A stretch of DNA of 35,452 nt from Candidatus Kapaibacterium sp. (GCA_030830285.1 JAURNF010000037.1:1-35452), one strand, 5' to 3'. Counted from the first letter of the stretch, positions 15,337 to 23,332 are shown. Numbers and translations: made by a program. The notes: generated by a model from the sequence alone, not told the origin.

Positions 15337-18300
15337 AATGCTCCTGCAACGACACCGACGTGAAGGTTTCGTCACGCAATGCCTTGATACCATGAAGCGA
15401 TGCTTCAGCTGCGGCCAAGGTGGTAAAGAACGGAACCTTGTACTTCATCGCTGTACGCCCCATCACCGCCTCGTCGTAGCGTGCGTTTTCTCCAAGCGGC
15501 GTATTGATGACAAGCTGCACATCGCCGTTGGCAATTTGGTCGATGATACTCGGACGTCCTTCGTAGTGCTTACGCACAGCAGTCACAGGGATATCGTGTT
15601 CTTCGAGATAGGTCGCAGTTCCCCTAGTTGCAAGAATCACAAAGCCTAACTCATGATAGCCACGTGCCATATCAACAGCGCGCTGTGACTTATCATGGGA
15701 GCTCAGCGAGATAAACACACTTCCGCTAAGGGGCAAGGAGTTCCCCGCAGAGATGTGCGACTTGACGATGGAGCGGCCAAATGACGAGTCCATTCCCATG
15801 ACTTCACCGGTCGAGCGCATCTCCGGTCCAAGGAACACGCTCGCGTGTGGGAATTTCGAAAATGGAAACACCGACTCTTTGATTGCCGTGCGCTTCATGT
15901 CTGGGTCAAACGCCGGAATGCCCAACGTAGCGACCGGTTCGCCAAGCATGACGCGGGTGGCATACTGCGCCAACTGCACGCCCGTCGCCTTCGAAACAAA
16001 TGGCACGGTGCGCGAAGCACGTGGATTGACCTCGAGGACGTAGACGTTTCCATTTTGCACAGCAAACTGAATGTTGAGGAGTCCGACAACTTTCAATTCC
16101 GCTGCCATTGCTTCAGCATGCGAACGCATCGTGTTGAGCACCGACGGCGCAATGTTGTATGGAGGCAACACGCACGACGAATCACCAGAGTGCACGCCGG
16201 CTTCTTCAATGTGCTGCATCATTCCGCCGATCACCGTTGTAACGCCATCACTTACAGCATCAACATCAAACTCAATGGCATTCTCAAGGAAGTGATCGAT
16301 GAGTACTGGACGCTCAGGGTCTTGTGCGATCGCTGTCCGCATGTATGCTCGCAGTGCTTCCTCACGGTAGCAGATCTGCATTGCACGACCACCAAGCACA
16401 TATGATGGACGCACCAGCACCGGATAGCCAATGCGATCGGCAATGGTCACAGCGTCCTCTTCTGCTTTGCATGTTCCCCATGGCGGACATGCAATCGAGA
16501 GCCTATCGAGAAGTTCACCAAACCGCTGACGATCTTCTGCAAGGTCGATACCCTCAGGCGATGTACCGAACAACGGTACACCTGCATCGTACAGGGCCTG
16601 CGCCAACTTGAGAGGTGTTTGACCACCAAATGTGAGAATTACTCCGTCGGGCTGCTCAACGTCGATGACGTTCATGACGTCTTCAAACGTGAGTGGTTCG
16701 AAGTACAACCGACTCGTCGTGTCGTAATCCGTCGATACCGTTTCAGGATTGCAATTGATCATGATGGCTTCGTATCCATTCTTGCGGAGCGCAAACACGC
16801 CTTGCACGCAACAATAATCGAACTCGATACCTTGGCCAATGCGGTTAGGTCCACTTCCAAGAATGATCACCTTCTTCGACGTCGATGGTATCGCCTCGTT
16901 CTCTGTGTCGTAGCATGAGTAGTGATACGGTGTTTCCGATTCGAACTCTGCAGCACAGGTGTCCACGGTCTTGTACACAGGTCGGATGCCAAGCTCGAGT
17001 CGTCGAGCGCGAACAGCATATTCTGTTGATCCCGTGATAACGCCAAGCTGATAATCCGAAAAGCCATACCGCTTCAGACGGCGCATCTGAGCAGATGTGA
17101 TTGACGAAAGTCCGTTGCCATGTGATGACTGACGGACAAGTTCGAGTGCCTGCTGTACGATCTGATCGCACTGTTCAATGAACCACGGGTCGTACTTCGT
17201 AAGATCGTGGATCTCCAGCTTCGACAATCCGATACGCAACGCATCACAGAGATCAAAGATGGACGTCGACGTGCGCAAACGTAGGCGTGATCGAACATGA
17301 TCACGCACAGCGTCAGTTACTGGCGCGGTATCGAGATACGCCTGTGAATCGAACCCAAATCCGAACCGCTTCTGTTCAAGCGAACGCAATGCCTTTTGCA
17401 GTGCCTCTTTAAACGTGCGCCCGAAGGCCATCGCTTCACCGACAGACTTCATCTGAATGCCAAGCGAGTTGTCTGCTTCGTGAAACTTCTCAAAGTCCCA
17501 CCGCGGGATCTTCACAACCACGTAATCAATCGATGGCTCAAAGCACGCAGGCGTCTTCTTCGTGATGTCGTTTACAATCTCATCCAACGTGTATCCAACG
17601 GCCAGCTTTGCAGCAATCTTGGCGATCGGAAATCCCGTTGCCTTTGATGCAAGCGCAGAGCTGCGCGATACGCGTGGATTCATCTCGATAACAACCATCC
17701 GACCATCTGCCGGATTCACAGCAAACTGGATGTTCGAACCACCAGTCTCGACACCAATCTCACGGATGATCTTCAGCGCTGCATCACGCATGCGCTGATA
17801 CTCTCGATCGGTAAGTGTCTGTGCTGGTGCAACCGTAATCGAATCTCCTGTGTGCACACCCATTGGGTCAACGTTTTCAATCGAACAGATGATGACAACG
17901 TTGTCCTTTGTGTCACGCATCACTTCGAGCTCATATTCCTTCCAGCCGATGATACTCTCTTCGACCAGAACGCGACTGATTGGACTTGCAACAAGTCCAT
18001 TTCGGAGCATCTCACGAAACTCCTCCATGTTGTATGCAATTCCCCCTCCTGTGCCACCCATGGTGAACGATGGACGGATAATCGCCGGGAAACCAACCGA
18101 GTCGATCATCTGCATGCCTTCATCAAAGTCATGCACGAATCCCCCGCGTGGCATTTCCATGCCGATCTTCTTCATGGCATTCAGGAAGAGCTCACGATCC
18201 TCTGCCTTGTGAATCGATTCGATTTGCGAACCGATCAACTCAACGTTGTATTTCGCCAGAATGCCCTGCTCGTGAAGTGCGACGGCGGCATTCAGAGCAA

Positions 18301-18580
18301 CTTGACCACCCATTGTCGGAAGGATTGCTTCGGGGCGTTCCTTACGAATGACCTCTTCGATGAATTGAGGTGTAATTGGCTCCACATACGTTGCATCAGC
18401 AACGTGTGGATCGGTCATGATCGTCGCAGGATTCGAGTTGATCAACACAACGCGATAACCTTCTTCACGCAACACCTTACATGCCTGCGTGCCAGAATAG
18501 TCGAATTCACACGCCTGTCCAATAACAATTGGACCAGAGCCGATGACAAGAATTGTGCGAAGGTCAGTACGTTTTGGCAT
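15317..18580 (-). CDS. carB: Carbamoyl phosphate synthase large subunit
   Basis: 1087 residues. CarB makes carbamoyl phosphate from glutamine-derived ammonia, bicarbonate and two ATP for pyrimidine and arginine synthesis. The duplicated ATP-grasp halves are visible: GSGPIVIGQACEFDYSGTQA near the N-terminus and its counterpart GSGPNRIGQGIEFDYCCVQG near residue 560, and MNPRVSRSSALASKATGFPI matched by VNPRASRTVPFVSKATGV. The C-terminal MGS-like allosteric domain (VDMARGYHELGFVILATRGT) is present. GGGGA precedes the ATG; a TTG at 18595 is the only longer start. carA is not in the window. It follows pyrB by 15 bp. Confidence 0.97.
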   Translation of the reverse strand: MPKRTDLRTILVIGSGPIVIGQACEFDYSGTQACKVLREEGYRVVLINSNPATIMTDPHVADATYVEPITPQFIEEVIRKERPEAILPTMGGQVALNAAVALHEQGILAKYNVELIGSQIESIHKAEDRELFLNAMKKIGMEMPRGGFVHDFDEGMQMIDSVGFPAIIRPSFTMGGTGGGIAYNMEEFREMLRNGLVASPISRVLVEESIIGWKEYELEVMRDTKDNVVIICSIENVDPMGVHTGDSITVAPAQTLTDREYQRMRDAALKIIREIGVETGGSNIQFAVNPADGRMVVIEMNPRVSRSSALASKATGFPIAKIAAKLAVGYTLDEIVNDITKKTPACFEPSIDYVVVKIPRWDFEKFHEADNSLGIQMKSVGEAMAFGRTFKEALQKALRSLEQKRFGFGFDSQAYLDTAPVTDAVRDHVRSRLRLRTSTSIFDLCDALRIGLSKLEIHDLTKYDPWFIEQCDQIVQQALELVRQSSHGNGLSSITSAQMRRLKRYGFSDYQLGVITGSTEYAVRARRLELGIRPVYKTVDTCAAEFESETPYHYSCYDTENEAIPSTSKKVIILGSGPNRIGQGIEFDYCCVQGVFALRKNGYEAIMINCNPETVSTDYDTTSRLYFEPLTFEDVMNVIDVEQPDGVILTFGGQTPLKLAQALYDAGVPLFGTSPEGIDLAEDRQRFGELLDRLSIACPPWGTCKAEEDAVTIADRIGYPVLVRPSYVLGGRAMQICYREEALRAYMRTAIAQDPERPVLIDHFLENAIEFDVDAVSDGVTTVIGGMMQHIEEAGVHSGDSSCVLPPYNIAPSVLNTMRSHAEAMAAELKVVGLLNIQFAVQNGNVYVLEVNPRASRTVPFVSKATGVQLAQYATRVMLGEPVATLGIPAFDPDMKRTAIKESVFPFSKFPHASVFLGPEMRSTGEVMGMDSSFGRSIVKSHISAGNSLPLSGSVFISLSSHDKSQRAVDMARGYHELGFVILATRGTATYLEEHDIPVTAVRKHYEGRPSIIDQIANGDVQLVINTPLGENARYDEAVMGRTAMKYKVPFFTTLAAAEASLHGIKALRDETFTSVSLQEHYAASNA

Positions 18581-18595
18581 AGTCCCCAGAAACAA

Positions 18596-19504
18596 TCACG
18601 AGTGAAGAAGTCGTTGTAGCACAGCCATACGCACGGCAACACCATGCGTAACCTGTCGGTGAATAAGACACATTGGATCGTCAAGAATCTCGCCGTCGAG
18701 CTCCATCCCGATGTTGACAGGACCAGGATGCAGAACAACAAGCTCTCGATGCGCTCGCGCGAGGTCAACCGTCATAGCATAGCGACTGCGATACTCTGCG
18801 TCGTTGATCGTCACATCAGCAGCAAGACGTTCGCGTTGAATGCGGAGTAGGTATACAGCGTCGGCCCATTCACAACAGTCGTGAATCGAATCAAGACGTT
18901 GCATCTCTGCGAATTGCGCATCTGTCGGGACAAGCTCATCAGGAGCACAGTAGCCAATCTGCGCACCACACTTCTGCAGCACATCGGCCGTTGAGCGAGC
19001 CACGCGTGAGTGTCGAAGGTCACCAACAATGGCAACCTTGCGTCCATCAATCGCGCCAAAGTGCTCTCGCAATGTCGACGCATCAAGCAGCGCCTGCGTT
19101 GGGTGCTGCACTGTTCCCTCTCCCGCATTGATCACGGACATGCTCGACCACTGAGCTACATCGCGATGAACACCGTTCTGACCGTGTCGAAGAACGAGAG
19201 CGTCGAAGCCCATTGCTTCAATCGTTCGGAGCGACTCACGGAGCGTCTCGCCTTTTTCAACGCTGCTACCTGTTGCATGAAACACGATTGTTGAAGCACC
19301 GAGGCGTTGCGCGGCTGTTTCAAACGACAAGCGTGTGCGCGTTGAGGGTTCGAGGAATGCGAGTACAATGTTCCGTCCAGCTAGGACTGGATCAATCTGA
19401 CGGAGCGATGCGTGCGATGGCAGAATGGCGGCGGCGTCATCGAGGATCGATGTGATGTCCTCACGACTGAGGTCATGTGTTGACAGGAGGTGTGACGATG
19501 CCAT
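18596..19504 (-). CDS. pyrB: Aspartate carbamoyltransferase catalytic subunit
   Basis: 302 residues. PyrB joins carbamoyl phosphate and aspartate, the first committed step to UMP. The carbamoyl-phosphate loop EPSTRTRLSFE (STRT at 54-57), the Lys of the 80s loop (GSSVEKGETLRESL), HPTQALLD, and the aspartate-site RIQRERL are all present. One oddity: HPGPVNIGMEL has Ile where most relatives have Arg (NRG). The ATG at 19504 is preferred; the TTG at 19513 lies inside a predicted promoter box. No pyrI follows, but carB does, 15 bp later. Confidence 0.95.
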   Translation of the reverse strand: MASSHLLSTHDLSREDITSILDDAAAILPSHASLRQIDPVLAGRNIVLAFLEPSTRTRLSFETAAQRLGASTIVFHATGSSVEKGETLRESLRTIEAMGFDALVLRHGQNGVHRDVAQWSSMSVINAGEGTVQHPTQALLDASTLREHFGAIDGRKVAIVGDLRHSRVARSTADVLQKCGAQIGYCAPDELVPTDAQFAEMQRLDSIHDCCEWADAVYLLRIQRERLAADVTINDAEYRSRYAMTVDLARAHRELVVLHPGPVNIGMELDGEILDDPMCLIHRQVTHGVAVRMAVLQRLLHS

Positions 19505-19510
19505 CGACTG

Positions 19511-19518
19511 CAAAAATA
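19511..19518 (-). promoter_or_regulatory. Predicted -7 promoter box (TATTTTTG) of pyrB
   Basis: Exact TAnnTTTG match on the minus strand, sitting between the HU terminator U-tract (19523-19530) and the pyrB ATG (19504), with only 6 bases between box and ATG. At the expected -33 place (19 bases upstream) the sequence is ATTC rather than TTTG, inside the terminator hairpin. The spacing predicts an almost leaderless mRNA. Confidence 0.45.
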
Positions 19519-19522
19519 GGGC

Positions 19523-19550
19523 AAAAAAAAGCCCGCCGAATGGCGGGCTT
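19523..19550 (-). terminator. Intrinsic terminator of the HU gene
   Basis: On the minus strand AAGCCCGCC-ATTC-GGCGGGCTT forms a GC-rich 9-bp stem (7 GC pairs plus two A-T pairs) with a 4-base loop, directly followed by eight T residues (19530-19523). It lies 15 bp after the HU stop codon. This is the clearest terminator in the window. Confidence 0.95.
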
Positions 19551-19565
19551 CATAATTCTTCAGAA

Positions 19566-19928
19566 TTACTTCTTCTTCTTCGCTGCTGCCTTCTTCGGAG
19601 CTGCCTTCTTAGGAGCTGCCTTAGGAGCTGCCTTCTTCGCACCGGCCTTCTTCTCACCGTTCACAACTGCCTTGAGATCAGCACCTGCGCTGAACTTAGC
19701 AACCTTGCGAGCAGCGATCTTGATCGTTGCGCCTGTGAATGGATTACGGCCTGTGCGAGCTGAGCGCTTGCTGACCGTGAATGAACCGAAGCCGATGAGC
19801 GACACGTTGCCGCCCTTACCGAGTTCTGCCTTGATCGCATTGATTGTTGCGTTCAACGCTGTGTCTGCTTGTGACTTGCTGAGACCAGCAGCACCGGCAA
19901 TGGCTTCAATAAGCTCTGCCTTGTTCAT
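19566..19928 (-). CDS. HU-family DNA-binding protein with Lys/Ala/Pro-rich C-terminal tail
   Basis: 120 residues. Residues 1-91 are a normal HU/IHF fold: MNKAELIEAIAGAAGLSKSQ, the GNVSLIGFGSFTVSKRSART turn, and the DNA-wrapping arm GRNPFTGATIKI. Residues 92-120 are an added tail made of repeated Ala, Pro and Lys (blocks such as KKAAPKAAPKKAA), resembling the C-terminal domain of histone H1 and expected to be disordered and bind DNA non-specifically. The tail DNA is a set of imperfect repeats of about 15 bp (pattern GGAGCTGCCTTCTT on the plus strand). The ATG at 19928 is preceded by GGGG 8 bases upstream. It is monocistronic: own promoter region and a strong terminator. Confidence 0.95.
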   Translation of the reverse strand: MNKAELIEAIAGAAGLSKSQADTALNATINAIKAELGKGGNVSLIGFGSFTVSKRSARTGRNPFTGATIKIAARKVAKFSAGADLKAVVNGEKKAGAKKAAPKAAPKKAAPKKAAAKKKK

Positions 19929-19971
19929 GATAAACCCCACAAAAAACTGTTGGTAAAAACCAGATGCAGAG

Positions 19972-20003
19972 CGAAAATATCAGCTGTTTATAGGGGTTTT
20001 CAA
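19972..20003 (-). promoter_or_regulatory. Predicted promoter of the HU gene
   Basis: On the minus strand TTGAAA (20003-19998) and TATTTTCG (19979-19972). Read as a Bacteroidetes-type promoter it is TTG-N21-TAnnTTtG with one mismatch; read as a sigma-70 type it is TTGAAA-N18-TATTTT. Transcription would start near 19966, giving a leader of about 38 bases. Confidence 0.55.
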
Positions 20004-20087
20004 GGATGACTTATCCACATCTACCTATTTTACAGGGGTTTCAACGATTTGCCCCCTCAAATGACCTTGTTTTACGGTGTTTTTACG
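19987..20087. repeat. Three direct repeats with an exact 42-bp period upstream of HU
   Basis: TTTATAGGGGTTTTCAA (19987-20003), TTTACAGGGGTTTCAA (20029-20044) and a weaker TTTACGGTGTTTTTACG (20071-20087). The cores begin at 19987, 20029 and 20071, exactly 42 bp apart (four helical turns). The first two cores match at 9 of 10 bases, the third matches the second at 7 of 10. The first lies between the predicted -35 and -10 boxes of HU, so a repressor/activator array is the simplest reading. The whole 19929-20094 spacer carries only these repeats, the promoter and a DnaA-box-like 9-mer. Confidence 0.6.
20011..20019 (+). promoter_or_regulatory. Perfect DnaA-box 9-mer (TTATCCACA)
   Basis: TTATCCACA is identical to the consensus high-affinity DnaA box. 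It lies in the non-coding HU upstream region between the first and second 42-bp repeats, just upstream of the predicted HU promoter. A single box does not make an origin. DnaA control of HU is possible but unproven. Confidence 0.5.
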
Positions 20088-20094
20088 TCATCTA

Positions 20095-20631
20095 TCACAG
20101 CATACTCGGCAAGATGATGCCAAGTGCAAGGAGAGCACGTGAAACAAGTTGTACGGCAATGAATGTTGCGATGCCCGCCAGGATATCATCTCCGATCACC
20201 GCCCATGCCTCTGTCCGATCATTCACATAGCTCATGGGCCAGGGTTTTGCGACGTCGAACACGCGGAACAGAAACACCGCACACGCCCAAAGTGCAAGAC
20301 CATCGTGCGCAGCTGGAGCCAGGAAGACAAGGCTCATACCAGCAGCTTCGTCGACCACAACAACGCTCGGGTCGTGTCCCCACTTTGCTTGAATCTTGCC
20401 AACACTCCACCAACCGAGGGCGATGAATACGACCATCGCCACCGCATATCCAACCTGTAGCGACGTGGTTGAAATACCAAGCTGTGGGAAGAGTAAGGGC
20501 AATGCAGCAGGTATTGCAATGACAACACTACACCATGACCCAGGCATGATGGGAAGCAGGCCTATCCCGCCAACGGTTGCGATATAGTCTGCTGCACCTG
20601 ACAGGTTCGGACGAGGAATGCGTTCAGCCAC
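20095..20631 (-). CDS. pgpA: Phosphatidylglycerophosphatase A
   Basis: 178 residues from the GTG start. PgpA removes phosphate from phosphatidylglycerophosphate to give phosphatidylglycerol in the inner membrane. The family signature is clear: GGIGLLPIMPGSWCS near the start, VVVDEAAGMSLVF, and FRVFDVAKPWP, with several hydrophobic helices. The GTG at 20631 is preferred: AGAAGGA lies 9 bases upstream and the overlap with pgsA is only 8 bp, while the ATG at 20700 would overlap pgsA by 77 bp. It directly follows the enzyme that makes its substrate. Confidence 0.92.
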   Translation of the reverse strand: MAERIPRPNLSGAADYIATVGGIGLLPIMPGSWCSVVIAIPAALPLLFPQLGISTTSLQVGYAVAMVVFIALGWWSVGKIQAKWGHDPSVVVVDEAAGMSLVFLAPAAHDGLALWACAVFLFRVFDVAKPWPMSYVNDRTEAWAVIGDDILAGIATFIAVQLVSRALLALGIILPSML

Positions 20632-21199
20632 GGGAGAAGATCCTTCTGTTGACGATGATGTAGTGAATGGCGGTGTAGATCGTAAGAAGTGTGACAACAA
20701 GCATCGCTACGCCTGTTACTTCCGATGAGAGCAGATAGAGGTACTCTGTGGAGCTCGGTGACTGCTTGTGTAGCCAAAAGAGAATCAGGGCCCAGGCAAT
20801 GACGACCATCTGCGAGAATGTCTTGACCTTGGCTGCGTACGACGTTTGCATCGCCATGCCGCGATCATCGGCAATGCTTCGCATTGCCGTCACACCAAAA
20901 TCACGAACGATGATCACAACTACCATCCAGAGCGGGACGATGTCGTGGACAACCAACGCGATGAACGCTGAGGTCGTGAGTACCTTATCTGCAAGTGGAT
21001 CGAGAAACACACCATGCGATGTGACCTCGCCGAACTTACGCGCTAGGTAGCCATCAAGCCAGTCAGTAAGGGCGGCAACAAGGTAGATCACAACCGACCA
21101 CGTGACTGCTGTTGGCGAGTCGATGAGAATGCACACTAAGAACACCGGCGCAAGAAAGAGCCGTGAGATGGTCACGATATTGGCGAGTGTGAACGTCAT
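20624..21199 (-). CDS. pgsA: CDP-diacylglycerol--glycerol-3-phosphate 3-phosphatidyltransferase
   Basis: 191 residues. PgsA joins CDP-diacylglycerol and glycerol-3-phosphate to make phosphatidylglycerophosphate. The CDP-alcohol phosphotransferase motif is complete: DWLDGYLARKFGEVTSHG followed by VFLDPLADK (D-x2-D-G-x2-A-R-x8-G-x3-D-x3-D). Several membrane helices surround it. The ATG at 21199 overlaps the tpiA stop as ATGA; the longer start at 21217 is less likely. Its product feeds pgpA immediately downstream. Other members of this superfamily cannot be fully excluded, but pgpA next door argues for PgsA. Confidence 0.93.
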   Translation of the reverse strand: MTFTLANIVTISRLFLAPVFLVCILIDSPTAVTWSVVIYLVAALTDWLDGYLARKFGEVTSHGVFLDPLADKVLTTSAFIALVVHDIVPLWMVVVIIVRDFGVTAMRSIADDRGMAMQTSYAAKVKTFSQMVVIAWALILFWLHKQSPSSTEYLYLLSSEVTGVAMLVVTLLTIYTAIHYIIVNRRIFSRG

Positions 21200-21993
21200 T
21201 CTGACCAAGCTGTGCACGCGGCGTTGATAATGGCAAGAAACGTCGTCGATGAAAGCGCCGCACCACCAACAAGGGCGCCGTCGATCTCAGAGCACGCAAA
21301 GTAGTCGGCTGCATTCGTCGCATTAACACTTCCTCCGTAGAGGATCGGTGTGTCTGGTGCCCCATGAGCCGTCAATCGTGATCGAATGAGTGCATGCACT
21401 TCTTGTGCCTGACCAGTGGTCGCGGCAACGCCTGTGCCAATTGCCCAAAGGGGCTCGTATGCAACAACACTCGCATTGAGTGCCTCAGCACCTGCGTACG
21501 TTATGAGTTCGTCGATCTGTTCGGACACGACCTCTGTCGTTCGGCCACGTGCACGTTCGTCTGACGACTCACCGATGCATACAATCGGCCGAAGTCCTGC
21601 ACGCAAAGCGGCAGTAATTTTTCGTGCAATGAGTTCGTTGGTTTCACCGTGAAACTGACGTCGTTCGGAGTGCCCAACGATGACGTCACGACATCCAACA
21701 TCGACGAGCATCGGTGCGCTAACGTCTCCTGTGAATGCCCCAAAAACCTCGTGATGACAGTCTTGCGCGCCACAGCGAATCACAGACGCCTTCTTTGAAC
21801 CATGTGTACCATGATTTCCACTGAGACGCACTGCCGTATCGCTGATCCACGGAAACGGTGGGCATACCACAATGTCGATGTGCGATGGTATGACGCGAGC
21901 ATCAACTTCCTGCTGAACTTCCTCGACGAGACGCGACGCTTCGTGCATCAGCGTATTCATCTTCCAATTCCCAGCCACAATCCGTTGCTTCAT
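21196..21993 (-). CDS. tpiA: Triosephosphate isomerase
   Basis: 265 residues. It interconverts dihydroxyacetone phosphate and glyceraldehyde-3-phosphate in glycolysis. Catalytic residues are in place: Lys11 in GNWKMN, His108 in VGHSERR and Glu180 in AYEPLWAIGTG; the phosphate-gripping YGGSVN and GALVGGAAL motifs follow. It is about 10-15 residues longer than usual because of a loop near 55-72 (VRLSGNHGTHGSKKAS). It overlaps lptC and pgsA by 4 bp each. Its product pool supplies the glycerol-3-phosphate used by PgsA, though the link may be only positional. Confidence 0.97.
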   Translation of the reverse strand: MKQRIVAGNWKMNTLMHEASRLVEEVQQEVDARVIPSHIDIVVCPPFPWISDTAVRLSGNHGTHGSKKASVIRCGAQDCHHEVFGAFTGDVSAPMLVDVGCRDVIVGHSERRQFHGETNELIARKITAALRAGLRPIVCIGESSDERARGRTTEVVSEQIDELITYAGAEALNASVVAYEPLWAIGTGVAATTGQAQEVHALIRSRLTAHGAPDTPILYGGSVNATNAADYFACSEIDGALVGGAALSSTTFLAIINAACTAWSE

Positions 21994-22553
21994 TGCTGAT
22001 GCACTCCTCGTACACGAAAGATGCGGTAATCCGTAAGGTATTGATCCGACTCAAACCCGATGCCGTCGATGTGTTCCGCGGGGGTATCAATCTGAACAGG
22101 CTGATCAGAACGGACGCGCTGCGCAGCATGCGACCACGTGAGCTTCGATGTGCGTAGTGTCGTTTGGGATGAATCCGAGACCACCACAACCGACCCGAAT
22201 GCGGTCATGTCACGCGTGCGATCATCGATCACAACCGAGTCGCATGTGAGCCGTGCACCCACGATGGTGCTCCGTCGCTGGTAAAACACTACTCTGACGT
22301 TACCGACGAGCTCAGTTTGCTGGACATCCTCGCGGACGCGCCCAACATCGGCTTGTACACGCGCTCGTACATACGATGAATCCGCAAGCATAATGTCGAC
22401 GTCATACGACACGTGCGTTGGTGATCGCAGAAAGGGATCGTTCTTCACCTGCGTTGCTGCGGTGCGCTCTCGGCACGCCGACAACCCCACCATCAACGTA
22501 AGTGCAACGGCGACGCCAAGTATCGTTCGTACGTGGGACATGCTGACCGTCAT
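21990..22553 (-). CDS. lptC: LPS export protein LptC-like lipoprotein
   Basis: 187 residues. LptC passes lipopolysaccharide from the inner-membrane LptBFG transporter to periplasmic LptA. The N-terminus is a lipoprotein signal peptide ending GLSAC (Cys27), as seen in many Bacteroidota LptC proteins; the rest is an OstA-like beta-jellyroll (VRARVQADVGRVREDV, TCDSVVIDDRTRDMTAFGSV). The ATG at 22553 overlaps the kdsA stop as ATGA. Position right after kdsA fits LPS export. Family assignment rests on pattern and context, so it is a little less certain than its neighbours. Confidence 0.82.
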   Translation of the reverse strand: MTVSMSHVRTILGVAVALTLMVGLSACRERTAATQVKNDPFLRSPTHVSYDVDIMLADSSYVRARVQADVGRVREDVQQTELVGNVRVVFYQRRSTIVGARLTCDSVVIDDRTRDMTAFGSVVVVSDSSQTTLRTSKLTWSHAAQRVRSDQPVQIDTPAEHIDGIGFESDQYLTDYRIFRVRGVHQQ

Positions 22554-23332
22554 GCGTGATGCCAATAGCGTAACACCATACGGATAAACGCATCGACCTC
22601 CTGCAGAGGTAGCTGTGTAGCAGCATCACTCTTAGCCTGCACTGGGTCAGGATGCGTCTCAAAAAACAACCCATCGATGCCTGCCGCTGCTGCTGCTCTT
22701 GCCAGCGCTGGGATGAACTCACGGTTACCACCCGATTGCGCCCCGGCAGATGGACGTTGCACGCTGTGCGTGGCATCGAAGATTACTGGGTGACCAGACT
22801 GTGCCATGATTGCCAGCGAACGGTAGTCAACCACGAGATCATGGTACCCGAATGTCGTCCCACGTTCTGTGAGCCAGACCGACGAGTTACCGGCCGCAGT
22901 AACCTTTGCCGCAGCTTTCGCCATATCGTCGGGCGCCATGAACTGCGCCTTCTTGATGTTCACGGTCTTCCCTGTTGCGGCAGCTGCCTCGAGCAGCGAA
23001 GTTTGGCGGCTCAAGAAGGCCGGGATTTGCAGTACATCGACATAGTTGGCTGCAAGCGCTGCTTCATGATCTGCATGGATATCGGTGATGACGCGAACAC
23101 CAATACTATCGCCAGCTTCACGCAGGTACGACAACGCCAATTCGTCGCCAATTCCCTGAAATGATCCAGCGCTTGTGCGGTTCGCTTTGCGATAGGATCC
23201 CTTGAGTACCAACTCCACGGGAAGGTCGCTGCACACGCGTGCTAGATGTTCTGCGACCTGCATGATGAGGTCGCGAGATTCAACCAGGCATGGACCGGCA
23301 ATGATGATCGGTCGTTTCGATGTTGTCTCCAT
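22550..23332 (-). CDS. kdsA: 3-deoxy-8-phosphooctulonate synthase (Kdo-8-phosphate synthase)
   Basis: 260 residues. KdsA condenses phosphoenolpyruvate with arabinose-5-phosphate, the first step to Kdo of LPS. The motifs LKGSYRKANRTS, DIHADHEA, IPAFLSRQT, NIKKAQFMAP, ERGTTFGYHDLVVD and ETHPDP are all in order. Cys15 in IAGPCLVESRD stands where metal-independent enzymes such as E. coli KdsA have Asn, so this should be a metal-dependent enzyme. The ATG at 23332 is preferred over 23350 because a promoter-like TAATTTCG lies between them. It heads the kdsA-lptC-tpiA-pgsA-pgpA operon and is divergent from ftsK. Confidence 0.95.
   Translation of the reverse strand: METTSKRPIIIAGPCLVESRDLIMQVAEHLARVCSDLPVELVLKGSYRKANRTSAGSFQGIGDELALSYLREAGDSIGVRVITDIHADHEAALAANYVDVLQIPAFLSRQTSLLEAAAATGKTVNIKKAQFMAPDDMAKAAAKVTAAGNSSVWLTERGTTFGYHDLVVDYRSLAIMAQSGHPVIFDATHSVQRPSAGAQSGGNREFIPALARAAAAAGIDGLFFETHPDPVQAKSDAATQLPLQEVDAFIRMVLRYWHHA

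Noticed and set aside
19566..19655. Short tandem repeats in the HU tail as a CRISPR-like or mobile repeat
   Set aside because: They are in-frame codon repeats encoding the Lys/Ala/Pro tail, without spacers.
20011..20019. Replication origin suggested by the DnaA box
   Set aside because: Only one perfect box is present, with no cluster, no clear AT-rich unwinding region and no dnaA or other origin-marker genes nearby.
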